From Plectrocnemia conspersa (lineage: Eukaryota; Arthropoda; Insecta; Trichoptera; Polycentropodidae): DNA of 64,000 bases. The stretch spans positions 124,001 to 188,000 of the forward strand of contig VTFK01000086.1 of assembly GCA_009617715.1 (NCBI GenBank), given 5' to 3'. The notes beneath the pieces are model-generated. The model ran no database searches and was not told where the DNA came from. It saw nothing but the letters and a program-made list of their open reading frames with translations. A program made the position numbers and the translations under genes. Positions 23,641 to 36,766 of the stretch are shown here, in pieces; position 1 is the first letter of the stretch; each line of letters begins with the position of its first letter.

Positions 23641-25169
23641 TACTAATTAAATATATAAAACGCGATAGTATATAGTATGCTTCAGGATAGAACGTTTGTG
23701 TGAATAATATTTTTAAAGCAAAACTAGATTTTTATTGTAAATCTTTCGTTATAACATGACAGTCACAGTCATTAGCATTAGCATAATCAATCTATAAATT
23801 AGTGACATATATTTTAATAATTAAAAACGATAATAAATGTCAATGTGCACGACCAAGCTCGGTTATTTTGATCATTTATAACGATATTTATTCGTGAGAT
23901 TATGAAAATCGTAGTCAAACGAAATAATAATTATAATTTAAGCGCTAATTTTAATCGCTCTGTTTTGGTTTTGATCCTATATGTACTATTTGTGGGTACG
24001 TACAGCCTTAATAATTTTGGATATTAAAAATAACTCTTCATAAAACATAAAAATATGCCACAGTAGATAAAATAAAATAAATCTCAAGCTTGCGTGAATA
24101 AAAAGTTTTATTTGATTTAAAACATCTATCATCTTATCACATAAATTATTTTGTATTTTTGAATGTCAATGAGATTGAATTTCTGATACGCAGTGAATAA
24201 ATAATAAATATTACGCTATAAAACTCAATGTGTTGCTACATATTTTAATTTTATTTTAATAACATTTAAAATTTTCGTATAAATGTTTAATTTATATTTT
24301 GTTAAGCTTAAGAATATAATTGCGTACATACAATGCATGAGTTTAGGCGACAGAACCCATAGTGAATATTTAATTTATGGTTCTGAACGAATAAACGTTT
24401 CATGACGCTCGTTCAGCACATACAACAGAATAAATTAATCTCACAATGGTCAGATAGTAAAAGCAAAGCTTTCTTCGTATTGTATTTACGAGTAGTTTAG
24501 ATATTAAAGCGGAAGATCAGAGGGTTAATAAAACGAGTGTTTTTATTCAGTAGCAGTAAAGTGCGAAAACCGTAAAGAAGTAATAAAAATACACTTACAC
24601 AAACACAAAGAGCTAAATTTAACGAGCTAATGAGTGATTAATAAAAATATTATTTGGCAGGAAGGCAAAGTACTTATTATATGTTTTAATAATATACAAT
24701 ATAACCGATATTTCATATACAACGATCTAATAATATAATACTTGGTTTTATATGGATGTTAAAAAGTTTTTCATTACTTAACTTGATAATCTAAATTAAA
24801 ATATTGCGGCGAGAATTTAAATTGGAATTGGACCAAGAATAGTAATTAATTTATACTTTTATAAATATATTCATCGAAACTGTCTTTCTTTATTTATATA
24901 CGCCATATTAATGAATATATAATACATATTATATATTATACACATATAATTGAATGCACTCAAACTATGTTTTAATCAATGAACTGAATCATAGCATTAG
25001 TAACTAATGTTTACTTTCAATTTAATAAATTATTAATCTCTATATTGCAACAATTCAATTGCTAATATAATAAAAAAATATTTATTAAATTAGTGTCAGC
25101 AATATTTATTCTTTTTTAGACAAAGTAACACGTTTATAAGCTGCAGATAAATATACTCTCATTATATTT

Positions 25170-25440
25170 ATCTTTAATGCTATCTTTGGGTCAGTATTAG
25201 ACGCCATAGCGTTGAGTTCGCCTGTGGAAGATTTATCGTGTATAACAGATACAACATCGGTCCAAGAACGCTGCCCTAAGGCACACCTGATTATATTTGG
25301 TACAGTTTAAATCTTAATTTGGAAGTGTCTATATTTCAGGTACGAATAGATTATTAAAAAGATGTTGTTTGGTAGTAGTCAATCTATTTTTTAGAGTAGT
25401 CTAGGGCTGCCTACTTTGGAAAAAGCCTGGGTTATAATTA
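25170..25440 (-). pseudogene. Non-LTR retrotransposon RT fragment
   Basis: On the minus strand, frames give QAFSKVGSPRLL (compare KAFDKVWHxGLL), LLPNNIFLIIYSYLKYRHFQ (compare LPxxxxxIIxSYLxNRxFxV) and SGVP, stop, GSVLGPMLYLLY (compare GVPQGSVLGPxLFxLY). These are collinear RT motifs of Jockey/CR1-type LINEs. Multiple stops and shifts; ends not seen. Confidence 0.78.
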
Positions 25441-26599
25441 TAAATACGACTGAGCAATAAAAGGTGAATAGAAAAAAACACATACAAATCGCTATTTAAA
25501 TGCTAATTTTCACTATAATCCTTCACAACTAAACTCCATAGCAGCCTCCCTATTTCATAGAGCAGACAAACTTTCTGATAGTGAACATTAAGTTAAGAAA
25601 TTTAAAAATGTCAATAAACCTTAAAAGTAAATGGCTTCACTAATATTCATAATAATAAAAAATAGATAAAAATAAAAAGTTTAATGGTATTTCACATTTA
25701 CCATACGAAAAGATTTGGTGAATATTTTCCAAAGAGGGTGCTAAAACTTTTTTTTAAATCTTATAATAAAATAGGAACCATTCTACCGAATGAAAGAGAC
25801 GATAGGAGTTTACCAAATTTACATTGTTGAGACAAACCGTAAGATTTCACAAAGAAAAATATAACATACATAAAAATGCGATAAAATGCTTTGATAAAAA
25901 AATCTTGGCAAACCACACTTTGGCATCCATGAAAATCTTCATATTAATTTTGATACAACCAAAACTTTAGGGATAAATTAAAAACACAATTGTAAATAAA
26001 TATAGAGAAGCAATAGCACTAAATAAAAGAGACGACACAAAAGCAATTTGGATAATTAATACCGGCTTTAAACCAAGCTTAATTAAATTTTAACAAAATT
26101 CATAAACAAACAAACCATATCGAAAATTAACCACCTCATATTTGATACCGGATGAAAAATATTTTTGTTAAATTATTTTATAAAGGGCATGAAAAATAAT
26201 TTTTTGTAGAAAATTTTTTAAAGGTGCATGCGCATTATTTTTTGTATTTTGAAATATTATAGTGTTTTTTTTATATAATATGGTTACACTGTGATGTCCA
26301 AAAGGTTGCGGTAAAAATAAATCTAAAATGGCTTCAAAAACAAGCAATAATATTATTGTACATTGTAATGTAGACTGGGTCTGAGGAGGTTAATGCACAT
26401 GTTGCTCACACAGTGACCCCAGGCTCCTTATTTTTTGCGCGCATTACAAAACAAATCCCAACTACTAAGAAGCTTTATTGCATATTTATTAAATACTAAT
26501 TAATTTATTGTTACCCTAACAGGTAAATTACAGGTATTATGACATATTTAATACATATCCCTAAAAATATTATATAATAGAATACATAATAAAAATGTA

Positions 26600-26880
26600 A
26601 AAAAAATATTTAAATTAAATGATACGAAACGGACCAACTCCTTGTAGCTGACATTAAATATACAAATGTGCCATGATAGTGTATTGAGGAGCCGCATGGC
26701 GACAATCATAGGCGAGTCGGCTAGTGTGGACGCCCTGGCTTAAATGGGGATCAGAAGAGGATGCGATCATGATTTTCGAGGACTGGAATTCCTCGAGAAT
26801 AGTTTGACTGTCGACATTACCCTTCAGTATTTTAAAGAAATGCTTAGCGACATACAACTTTCTGCGAGAATTCAGTGAAT
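26600..26880 (-). pseudogene. LINE ORF C-terminal fragment, copy b
   Basis: On the minus strand, an open stretch of 67 codons (26,654-26,857) and flanks read YVAKHFFKILKGNVDSQTIL, EEFQSS..., SRLAYDCRHAAPQYTIMAHL, then after a break NVSYKELVRF. This resembles the region after the RT domain in Jockey/CR1-type LINEs (RRxxLxxxxxxKILxGxxDSPxLL ... RTNxxxxSPxxRxxxLYN). The last part is shared with 21,540-21,604. Family assignment is by pattern only. Confidence 0.55.
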
Positions 26881-29768
26881 CGTATCCCCAATTATGGTTT
26901 CCTTATGCAAAAGTGAAAAAAGAGAACATTTATCTTTGAAAGGAGAATTCTAAAATATTAAAATAAATATACAACCTTAATATGTCGATATTATAATAAC
27001 CAATTTAACATGTTTTTTTTAATACATGTATAATTTAAAACAATCATGCATTGAAAATGGTTTGAGGAGTACAGATAAATTATTGATAATAATAAATTCA
27101 CCACGTTTTTATTATGTCTACGAAACCAACAATAGGTCAAGGTTTGACACTAGAATAGAAACCGATAAAAGCAATTTACAATAAATTAAACCATATTAAT
27201 AATAATTTAATAACATCATTTTATTTATAATGATAACACGACATGTTATTCTAGATCTCAAAGTTAATTGTAATTGCAATATTGTTTATACTTAAAATTA
27301 TTGAACAGTTGTGAAAATAAAAATGCTTATCAGCTAAGATTTTAATAACGATTTTTTTTACTAATTCATTTATAAATAATAATTATTCTTATACTATAAT
27401 AATTAAGGTAAAATGTTATAAATTAAATATGATTTTTTATTAATAGGAGATATGCTGCGTAAAAAACATAAATTTCTAATATAATACAATATAAAAATTC
27501 ATTATTATAAAGTATTATTTTAATAATATTTATTTTTACAAGAATACCTAAAGAACAATACGAGTAATGTAAATAAAATAAATAAATTCACAGATGTCTC
27601 TAGTCACTCAATTTAACAAACTGTATCCTCGATTTGAACCATTCGTAATTTTTAACAACATTAAAAGATGGCAATAATTTTTATTACCTTGCTGTTAAAA
27701 AAATACGCGCTTTACAATACCATGACAAAGAAAAATCGATTCAGAATAAATATCAAATGTCAAAATCATTGACCGCATTATGTATAAAATTTATTTAATA
27801 ACTGAAAGCAAAGTCTTCTTAAAACCACGGACAAATCCGATACACAAAAGCCAAAAGTGACTTATTATTCAAAATAAGCCCAAAAGGGTGAAGGTTTCAC
27901 GGCCGTCATGTCAATTTACTCAAAAAAATTCAATCAATCACACTTAAGGTGGATTTTGGTAGCTTTTATAATATACAAAAAAAACATGTATGTAATACAA
28001 ACAATACGACTGTGGTGTGCAAAACTCGCATGAAAACGGATCGAAACGAGAAGAGCGGAATTCACCGTAGAAAATGTAGAAAGTTTTCTTTTCATTATAC
28101 AGTCTTTTCAATGCTCGGACACATACAAATATACCACAAAAAATGAAAATAAAAATGTATGAAACGAAAACCTCCATTACGTCTTTGCTCGATTGCTATG
28201 TGAACGAAAAACTCTTCTATTTTTATAACACATTTTTATTTCATTAACATTAAGTATAATAATAATTGTTCAATACTGACAAAGAAACAGAATAATCTAC
28301 TTAATATAAATTAAGAAACAGTTTTAAATGACAGCTAATTATTTTTTAAAATACTATTAGTATTAAAATATTATTGACTTAAATTATAAATTTTATTGCT
28401 ACATATATAATATATAACAACTATTGGTTATATTATATTATACTTTGAATTTTTACATTGTACGCTTTGCTTTAATACATCATTTCTATTTCTATTTAAA
28501 TATCCCTTAGAAAATAAATATATTGGTGCAAGTTACAATTACATATAAAATCACTGTCAGTTCTCTATTCTACAAATCATGCAACCCCTAAAATTGAAAA
28601 TTTTTTCATTTAAAATTGTTCAATTGAATTTGTGCATATATCTATCCAGAATTTTTTTTAAATATAACTACTATATTTATCATAATTGAATTTATCAATC
28701 AATATTTAAAATATAAAATAGCTTAGCAAGTAATTACATTTTTTCTTTATTTTTTATTATTAAAAAACGCCCCTATCTTTGTGAGTTTTTGAAGTGTTAA
28801 TCTCACCTGGCCGTCAATCAAACGTAACATCTGCTTAATTAAACGTTCAAGCTTTCAAAACTAATTTCTCGTCTTCGTAACTCAACTTTAATCGATCTCT
28901 GGTAATAAAAACTTCAAAATTTCCACATATATTACTTTAAGTGTATTTAATATACGCTCACACATATACACGCGCATTTAAATAATAACGAGAAGTTTAT
29001 ACATACATTCATATATATAATAATACATAATAAGGTTTTCGCTTCTTAAGAGGCGTTGTGCTATTACGTGACTTTACATAATGAAATTTAAATAAGATTA
29101 AGACTTTAAAAAAAATATGTGTACACATTATTGTAGCACTCATTACTAGATCATTATAAGTATATTTTTAGAATAATAGCTAAGCTTTATAACAAATAAA
29201 TAAATATAAAACAAATTGGTGTATACTTTTTTCATAGAATATTTTGTAAAAAAAAGTTACATCAAAGATAACTAAAATTACGTTATTACTTAAAAAGGAC
29301 AATAGAAAAATGTTGCAGTAAAAATAATAAATACATACAAAGTTTAACAAAATCAAATTTTAAATTTGCGTAATAAACATCGAAAAAAACATTATTTATT
29401 ATTTGAAATTTGGGTTTAATTAAGACATAACTATTTAATTATTTGCAAGTGATGTACCTGATATAATCACAAATTTAAAATTAATTTCCTATCATGGCAG
29501 GTGCATCACTGCTGAAAAATTTAATAGTAAGTCTAAATCGCGATGAAACACCCTAAAAATAAATATTTTAAAATGTACTTTTGTAGATGAACAAATACTA
29601 CATTTTTATTAAAATATTTTTTTTATCAAGGAAATGGTAAACTTTTTTTTATAATTTTGGTTAAAGCTAATTATTAAATTATCGATAAAATCCATCGCTG
29701 GATAATTCCCAGAACCAATAAAGCTGGCAATAGATCGATTCAGAAACAGTGCGCCTTGATGGAAAATA

Positions 29769-30110
29769 TCAGCTAATATTAGTACTCTGAAAATGATGAA
29801 AATGGAGAGAGTGGTAAGCCATTTTATGGATAAGCGCGCAATCGACTTTATAAATCATAGAACTAGTTTTGAAACGAAAAATAGTCATTGTGTATAAAGT
29901 CTCAATGTGCCGAATCAATATCGCATTATGTACGATCACCCCATAGTTGAGAAGGCCTAAAACAATAGTCCAATTCAACTGAATCAGCTGACTCTTGAGG
30001 TCGACCGACAAGAACATTATTCTTTTATCGACCAACCGAGTCGTGTAACTTCGTATAAGTCCAGATGCTCGAGAAGTAGACCTCACAGTTCGTATGCCCT
30101 AATCTCATCA
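29769..30110 (-). pseudogene. Possible LINE fragment after the RT domain
   Basis: An open stretch of 105 codons reads on the minus strand ...IMFLSVDLKSQLIQLNWTIV, LGLLNYGVIVHNAILIRHIE, TLYTM. The pattern resembles the FLPxxLKxxLIQSxxxPxxxYGxVVxHNAxxxHxxxLxxxQN segment that follows the RT domain in Jockey-like LINEs. The similarity is short and the second half looks frameshifted. It could be chance, but open length and composition favour a real relic. Confidence 0.42.
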
Positions 30111-32729
30111 ATATTATTGCGCAAGTAACTGTAAGACTTCATTACAAATTTCGAATTGTATTGTGTTCTACCGATTTAAGCGTTACTGCAAGGTTTTTTC
30201 TGTGGTTTTTAAACTCCTAATTTTTTAGTAAGATGATCCGTGACTTCGATAATCTCGGTTGAAACTAATTTTAATTATGTATACCCAAAAAAACATTTAT
30301 TTTATTGCACTATTTCTGCAATACGTATATTTTCATTATAATCATATATTAAATAAATAGATAAAAAGTAGTATTTTTAAAACATGTATACAAAATATAG
30401 AAAACTTTCGGTAAGTATTTTTTACAACGACACCGTAACTAGAGTTACAAAAGCACATTTGACCTAAAAAAACTGTAATGTGATACATCGTGGTAATGTT
30501 TCTCGGCTTATGGATTAAATGCGAGATTCGCACAGCAACCAATTAGCGGTTAAAACTTCGTGGGTTTTTTATACAAAGCTTAAAACTCGCTATTCGTGCA
30601 CCAACTAATAATCGTCACCGTTATACGAGAGCACATTTCGCGAATTCCCAGGTAATGTAGCAGTTTGTTCTTCACTCAACGCGGTTATACATTATAAGCC
30701 TTACGTACAAACAACGGAAAAAGTTTCTGGTTAACAACAAACGATGCATAGTCACGAGCACAAACTTTCAATAAGATATATCCGTGCGTGATTGATGACA
30801 AATGTAAAGTTGCCAGTCCATCAATAATATTTGCATAAATAAAAATATTTTATATTAATCTAATATTTCATGAAGCCTTAAATCTATTTTTTTTAATAAA
30901 TTTTAAAGTAGTTTAAATTATTTATAGTAAATCAATGATATTATGCTGTCTTAATAAATCAGAATCATGAAGAAGTTTATAGAACAAGCTTGACAATTTA
31001 GTAGCCATTGATTTCTTAGCTTCTTGAATCAGTATCCAGTTAAGAAATTTTAATGTCTATTGATTTTTTATTTATACTTAAAATTAGCATACTAATCTGC
31101 TGTTAAACCTGAAAAAATCTCTACATTAATATTACAAGTAAAAACTTTCTATACACGTTATTGTATAGTCGTATGTTAGTATATGTAAAATCTCGTATAG
31201 ATTGCAAATTGTGGCAAGTTCACGTGATATAATATAGCCCATATTCCAGTTACGAATAGATTGGATATGTTACGTAATTATCTGCTTGTAATGGTTATGT
31301 AATAAGCGATGAAGATATATATCTATAACATAGATCATAGTAATAGGTCTCCTAAAAAAGAAATTATATTTTAAAATTATCAAATTTTAAACGAAACATT
31401 TCACAAAAATACATTAACGAATCATATTTGTTTAGAAGGTAAGAAAATCAATATGTTGTAATTCATTCACTAGTAAATTCATATTCAACTGTTACTGTTA
31501 CAGAAAGTCTAAAAAATCATAGTACTTATAATGCCACTTTACTATCAATAAAGTAAATAATTATTACGTTCATCAAAATCTATCACAAATATTATAATTT
31601 ATGCGTTTAATATTAGAAAACACTAAAATATATTGTATATTTTTGGCTAAAAGCTTTTCGACCGTTTTAAGAACTGTCGATTTAATCCCTTCATTGAGTG
31701 TAACAATTTATGAATCCTATACTTTATATAAGACGTGTGACATATGACACTTTATATAAGACATAAATCTGAATCATTGTATCAATAAACTATATGGCTT
31801 AAGTGAAGGCTTTCTCATTTAATTAAGAACCTATGTGCTACATTATCAAAGGCTAAAATGACATCAAGGAATATTGCTGAATATGTTTTTTTTTTCAAAC
31901 GTTTCATCAATCCTTGTGTATATTTATTAAAATAACGTTCTAAAAAATATATATAATGAAATCTATTTTTGCTTGAAATGTTTGCTAACTAATTAGTACT
32001 ATATTTCTGTATTTGTTTAGTGATTATCTAAACACATTATATTTATATTTTGTTACATAATAATATTTGATATATTATGTATATCTATATTTTACCAGAT
32101 TAAAGTCGTGAGTAATTTATTTGTTTGCAATCGAATCCGAAACTGCGAGGCGCTTCGTGAATAATTCACGTTCAGTAGAATTCGCGACTTTTCGCGTTCT
32201 TCTTACATAAATCAATTATTATACAAGCAATATAAAAACGCCATATATTTATCGATATCAAGTAGTATATTTTGACGTTTCTGTTTGTGTCTGACACAAC
32301 GAAAACATCACGCTCTGTTTAGGTTTACGAAATTGAGAATTAGCTCACGTCATATAACGCAAATTGCAATATTATAATTATCATATTTTCTGCTTTAATA
32401 TAACGGGTATTTATTTTATAAAATATTGTAGTGATTTCAACATTTATTTTTGGCTAGTTTTTATTATTTAAAATGTAAACATTTTATTGTATCATATTAT
32501 CCATTAGAGAATATGTTGTAAATCTATACAGTACATTAAATTTAGACCCTAACAACGCTCCCAATTGATCTATTATAGTATCATGTAACAAACGTCGCAT
32601 CACATTGCATCATTGTGTGGTGGTGTAAGCTTTAATGCTTTCTTATATTTACATTTTAAATTAAAGAATATTACTTTTGTCGCATTTAACTCGGATCAAA
32701 ATATGACCCGTATAGCATTTGTCAGTGTC

Positions 32730-32909
32730 ATACAATGCTATTTTAATAATGTTGCAAGATACCTTTGTGCCAACAAGGGAAATTATACGACAGCATATAC
32801 TTTCGTCTCAGAAATAGCACTCGGAGATAAGACGTATTTTTTTCTGGATGAATGGAAAGGGTTAATTGACGGAAGACCTTTTCTTGTTACGTTTTCAACT
32901 ACATCCTGA
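32730..32909 (+). pseudogene. Possible PARP catalytic-domain fragment
   Basis: Within a 98-codon open frame (32,613-32,909, + strand) the part CYFNNVARYLCANKGNYTTA ... FVSEIALGDKTYF resembles the PARP catalytic block GIYFADxxSKSAxYCxxxxxNxxGLxLLxEVALGxM. Only this motif region matches; the residues before and after do not clearly follow the family. It is probably a decayed retrocopy piece or a chance resemblance. Confidence 0.28.
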
Positions 32910-35900
32910 TGGCTTTGTTAGATACATTTATCATTTTAACACATAAGAGAATTTGTTACTTAGAATGTATATATATTATTATAAATAAATAACAATATAA
33001 TAAAATAATGAAAATATGTGTCGAATATAAATTGTTGTACATATTATTAAATATTAAAGTAGAGCTAATATTATATTAAATCTGTATTTCGTAAACAGTT
33101 ATTTTTTAAGATAATTATTTAGATTCCTAGGTTCAGGAGCATATTATTTTTACATAAGTGGTTTATGGAACATAGATTAAGAAAAATCATTAGTAGGGAA
33201 TTGTCTTGCTTGTTAAAAGGCGCCTTTATATGGTAAGGCTATTACCATTAAGTGAGAGGATTATCGCGATACTGCTAATTTTAATAATTAATGGAACTTA
33301 ACCACTAGTTAAGTTAGGATTTGCTATCTTGCCGTTGGCTAATTTCAACCGTTTATTAATGGTATATATGTGAACATTAAATGGTATATTATTTACATTA
33401 AAAATATGAACTAAAATAATTTTCGATAAACTACAATACCGTTTACAATTATGAGATCTGGTGGATATACAAAATAATAAACAACACCCAAATTCAAGTA
33501 TCCTTGCGACAATTTTGAAAGCATGTATCTTTACAATCTGTGCATAACATACAATCAAGTCATGTTAAATAAAAAAACTACCCTTTTACTCAAATTCTTA
33601 ATTTTTCTTCTTATCAATCGTTTAAACCATTTAAACACAAAGAATGAAAAATACAAGCTATTTTAAAGAATAAAATTATATGTAGGGATATAATATTTAT
33701 TTATTTTAAAGCTTCCGTTGCAACATAACAGGCGTTAACCCAATGCGTTACAACGGGGTAAACACAATTTAAATAAATACATAAAAACTACTTAGTAAAT
33801 ATAAATCCAGTGGATTCGTTACATTTATTCATTATATGATTGTAAAAAAGTATACAGGAGTTCTAAATTTGATTTGTATAATATTTAATTTAAATAATAA
33901 AATTTTGTCAATTTTACTTAAATATATACAGTATGAATACCTTTAATTAAATTATTTATCACAACGAATTTCAAAATATTCCTTGTTTTCAACTACTAGA
34001 ATTTTAAATTGAAAAATTAAATATTTAAATATACACTTAGAGTTATGATGAATAGTAAAATACAGTTTAAATAATAATTACAAGACAATTATATTTACAT
34101 ATTTTTATGTTATAAAAAAACTATAAAAATAACTAGTATATAAAATTGTTTTGAATTTATTTATGAAGGTTTTATGCATTATAATATAGGCTTTTCTACA
34201 ATTATTAATATTCTAAGAAAATTTAATTGTAGTTTTAGAACATGTATTTTTGGGTGTATTTATTCCATTTTATTGAGAACAAAAAAATAATTTTGTTCAA
34301 TACATTCAATTCAAGAAAATTTCAACCACGTGTCACCATTTAATATTTTTTAAATATACTCCCGATCTTAGGGTATAACTTTTTTATTTATTATTATAAT
34401 ATATTATCAATTTTCATTAGTGCAAGAACATCGAGTATTTATTGTAAAATTAATAGTTTCCTGACAAAAACAGTACTTGAATTTATATAATTTAATGTTA
34501 AAATCATTGTAAGCATATATTTTAATCTAGTTTTTTATCTAAAAATAAATTGATATACTATTGTGAGAGTAAATATTTCACTAATACATTGTTATTATTT
34601 TTATATTTTTAATTTAAATAGATAAATATATTCAGATGATTTTTATATATTTTATCTTCATCCTCATAATTTATATTATATAGATAAAAATTACTATCAT
34701 CATTCTTGAATGAATATTATAGGCATAGTTTAATAAATATTATAATAACAAATAGTGGGCGAATGTGTGTTTAAATATTCAAAGTCCCTTATCCTAACTG
34801 ATGTTTTAATACATATCGCATTGTATCGCTCTACTGTTATCATAGCTTAGTTCAGTGTGACTTAAAACACGAATAAACGTATATTATACATAATTACATA
34901 CATATATGTATGTATGTGTAATATAAATATATAGATACATTTTCAACCTAGACTAGTTTTGTGTATTCCTGTCATATATAATTGAATCAGTGAACATCGG
35001 TCTTTGTTGTTCAAGCGTATTATGAAAATAATCAATATATGATAACAACGCAGAGCGTTCCGTACACGCTTTTACTATGAATTTCTAATATTCAGACAAC
35101 TGGATCCACATTGAAAAACAAAAATTTTTCATATATAGGACTTTTAGAACGTCAGAAAATTAAAAATCAGTAAGAGCATCCATTCAAAAATTGCCAAGGC
35201 GTTTTGCTTACAAGCATACTAGGTTTATAGAAACATTAAGTCAGAGTTTTAGAGGATTCTGCATGTCAATTTAAAACTGTCCTTATATTATGACGTAGGC
35301 TCTAAAATGATCATGCCAACTACAAAGCTCTAAGTGCGGAAATTTTACAGCAGATTTTAGATTGCTTCTGTATCAGAGATACCAAAAGTAAAAGGTTTTC
35401 AAACACTGCACTCAATTATCTTGAGAATGTGAAGAAAAGTATGAGTAGTAAAATATTTATGAGAACGTATTTAGCAATGTATTGCCAACGGTGGCCACCA
35501 TTTATTTAATATGATTTTTAGAAATATTGACATTATTTAAAAATGTGAGAGATTTTTACGCCCCACCCTGTACATAGGGTATAAAAGAGTTCATAACATT
35601 AATATAATTAGGAATATAGAATATTATTTATTTTTCTACTCAATATGCTTGGTCTTAATACATTTCATACAAACATCCCCATCCTAAAGAGATTTTGAAA
35701 ATAGACACCTATAGCCAAACTATACACTCTTTATTTAGCTAAATCTCTTCCACGCACAGATTCTTTAGTTATAAGAACATATTGAAGTGGTCAGAAATAG
35801 AAAGTATGGAACATGGACAATCAACAGAAGGACAAAATAATAACGAATGAGTCGGAGAATTGTTATGAAGGAACAGGATTTCTTTGCGATCAAGTTAAAA

Positions 35901-36534
35901 TTACCGTTAATTGTTTTTCTCTTTTATAAATATATCCCTATCATCCCAAATCACGACTATCTAGAAACTTATTTGTAATGACAAATAAATAGATACAAAA
36001 AATATCTTTATCATCATGATTAAACAGTTATTTGAAACTTGAAAAAATCAGCAAATATACAGCCAGAAATTATACTCAAGGACACTGATATTTCACGCAA
36101 TTTTACTTGCGAGTCATGTAGTCATGACATCATACTTTTTTGAGTAACTAAAGTGACACTTCTGGGGTCATCTTCAATGGATGTTCTGCACTTTAAACTT
36201 GAGCAGTTAATTTTGCCACTTCAGTAGTTGGCAAAGGAGGAGTATACATACTATACAAATGCATTCATTCTATACAAAACAAATAATTCAATAGTTGCAC
36301 GATGATTTAAGTCGTACATTTCATAAAAATAACCAAGTGCTGTCATAACTAAACTAAGAATCATTTCATGCTCAAATTTCAACAGGGCGCTAACCAAGAA
36401 TGCAAATACAAAAACATTTTTAACACTACAAGTACAAATATATGTCACTTCTATGAGCTTTGTATTATATATTTGTATATATATATAACAGTACGTCTTA
36501 GAACTACATTAATATTTAGGTTATAATTACATAC

Positions 36535-36766
36535 CTCCGCTCGCGGCAGTAAGGGTGTCTGGAGTCTGGTCGAGCAGCTGATTTGTGGAGTTGTTATCGC
36601 TACCAGGGGAAGGATCAGCGGCGGAGCGAGGCGCCAACAGCAGAGTCTGCGCTTCCTCGACCCCCAGGCGCTCCGTGGGACGCCGCGGGGCCCCCGCCAT
36701 GCCGCGCTCCAGCATCTCTGCATCTAAACCGACTCTTTTGCCACCTGCCAGCCCTATTACGATGCA
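36535..36766 (-). CDS. KCNQ: Probable KCNQ N-terminal exon, GC-rich
   Basis: A sharp GC-rich island inside AT-rich intron. On the minus strand it is open and ends at a strong donor (GGAG|gtatgt, junction 36,535/36,534). The end leaves one base of a codon, exactly the phase needed by the exon at 20,035. The product is low-complexity, rich in A, P, G, E and L: ...GGKRVGLDAEMLERG..., then VEEAQTLLLAPRSAADPSP and a Ser/Thr/Asn/Gln-rich tail. A KxVGLD... stretch followed by a short aliphatic run such as ALLIAG is also found in the cytoplasmic N-terminus of KCNQ2-type channels; this resemblance is weak, and the assignment rests mainly on strand, phase and position. The 5' boundary is uncertain. I chose the in-phase acceptor gttgtgcag at 36,767; other AGs lie nearby and an in-frame TGA sits about 48 bp upstream. 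In-frame ATGs inside the exon could be starts if it is the first coding exon. Confidence 0.6.

Larger units (their letters stand above)
20036..36534 (-). other. Intron between the proposed N-terminal exon and the S1 exon
   Basis: About 16.5 kb of AT-rich sequence lies between the two proposed host exons. It holds the Tc1 relic, two LINE tails, a ZBED-like hAT relic, a Helitron relic and an RT fragment described separately. Stretches 23.6-25.1, 26.9-29.7, 30.2-32.5 and 33.0-36.2 kb show only AT-rich sequence with no gene or RNA that I can support. Confidence 0.5.

Noticed and set aside
35120..35590. Block ending in CGCCCCACCCTGTACATAGG
   Set aside because: The ending resembles insect DNA-transposon ends seen elsewhere, but no inverted repeat, duplication or transposase was found.
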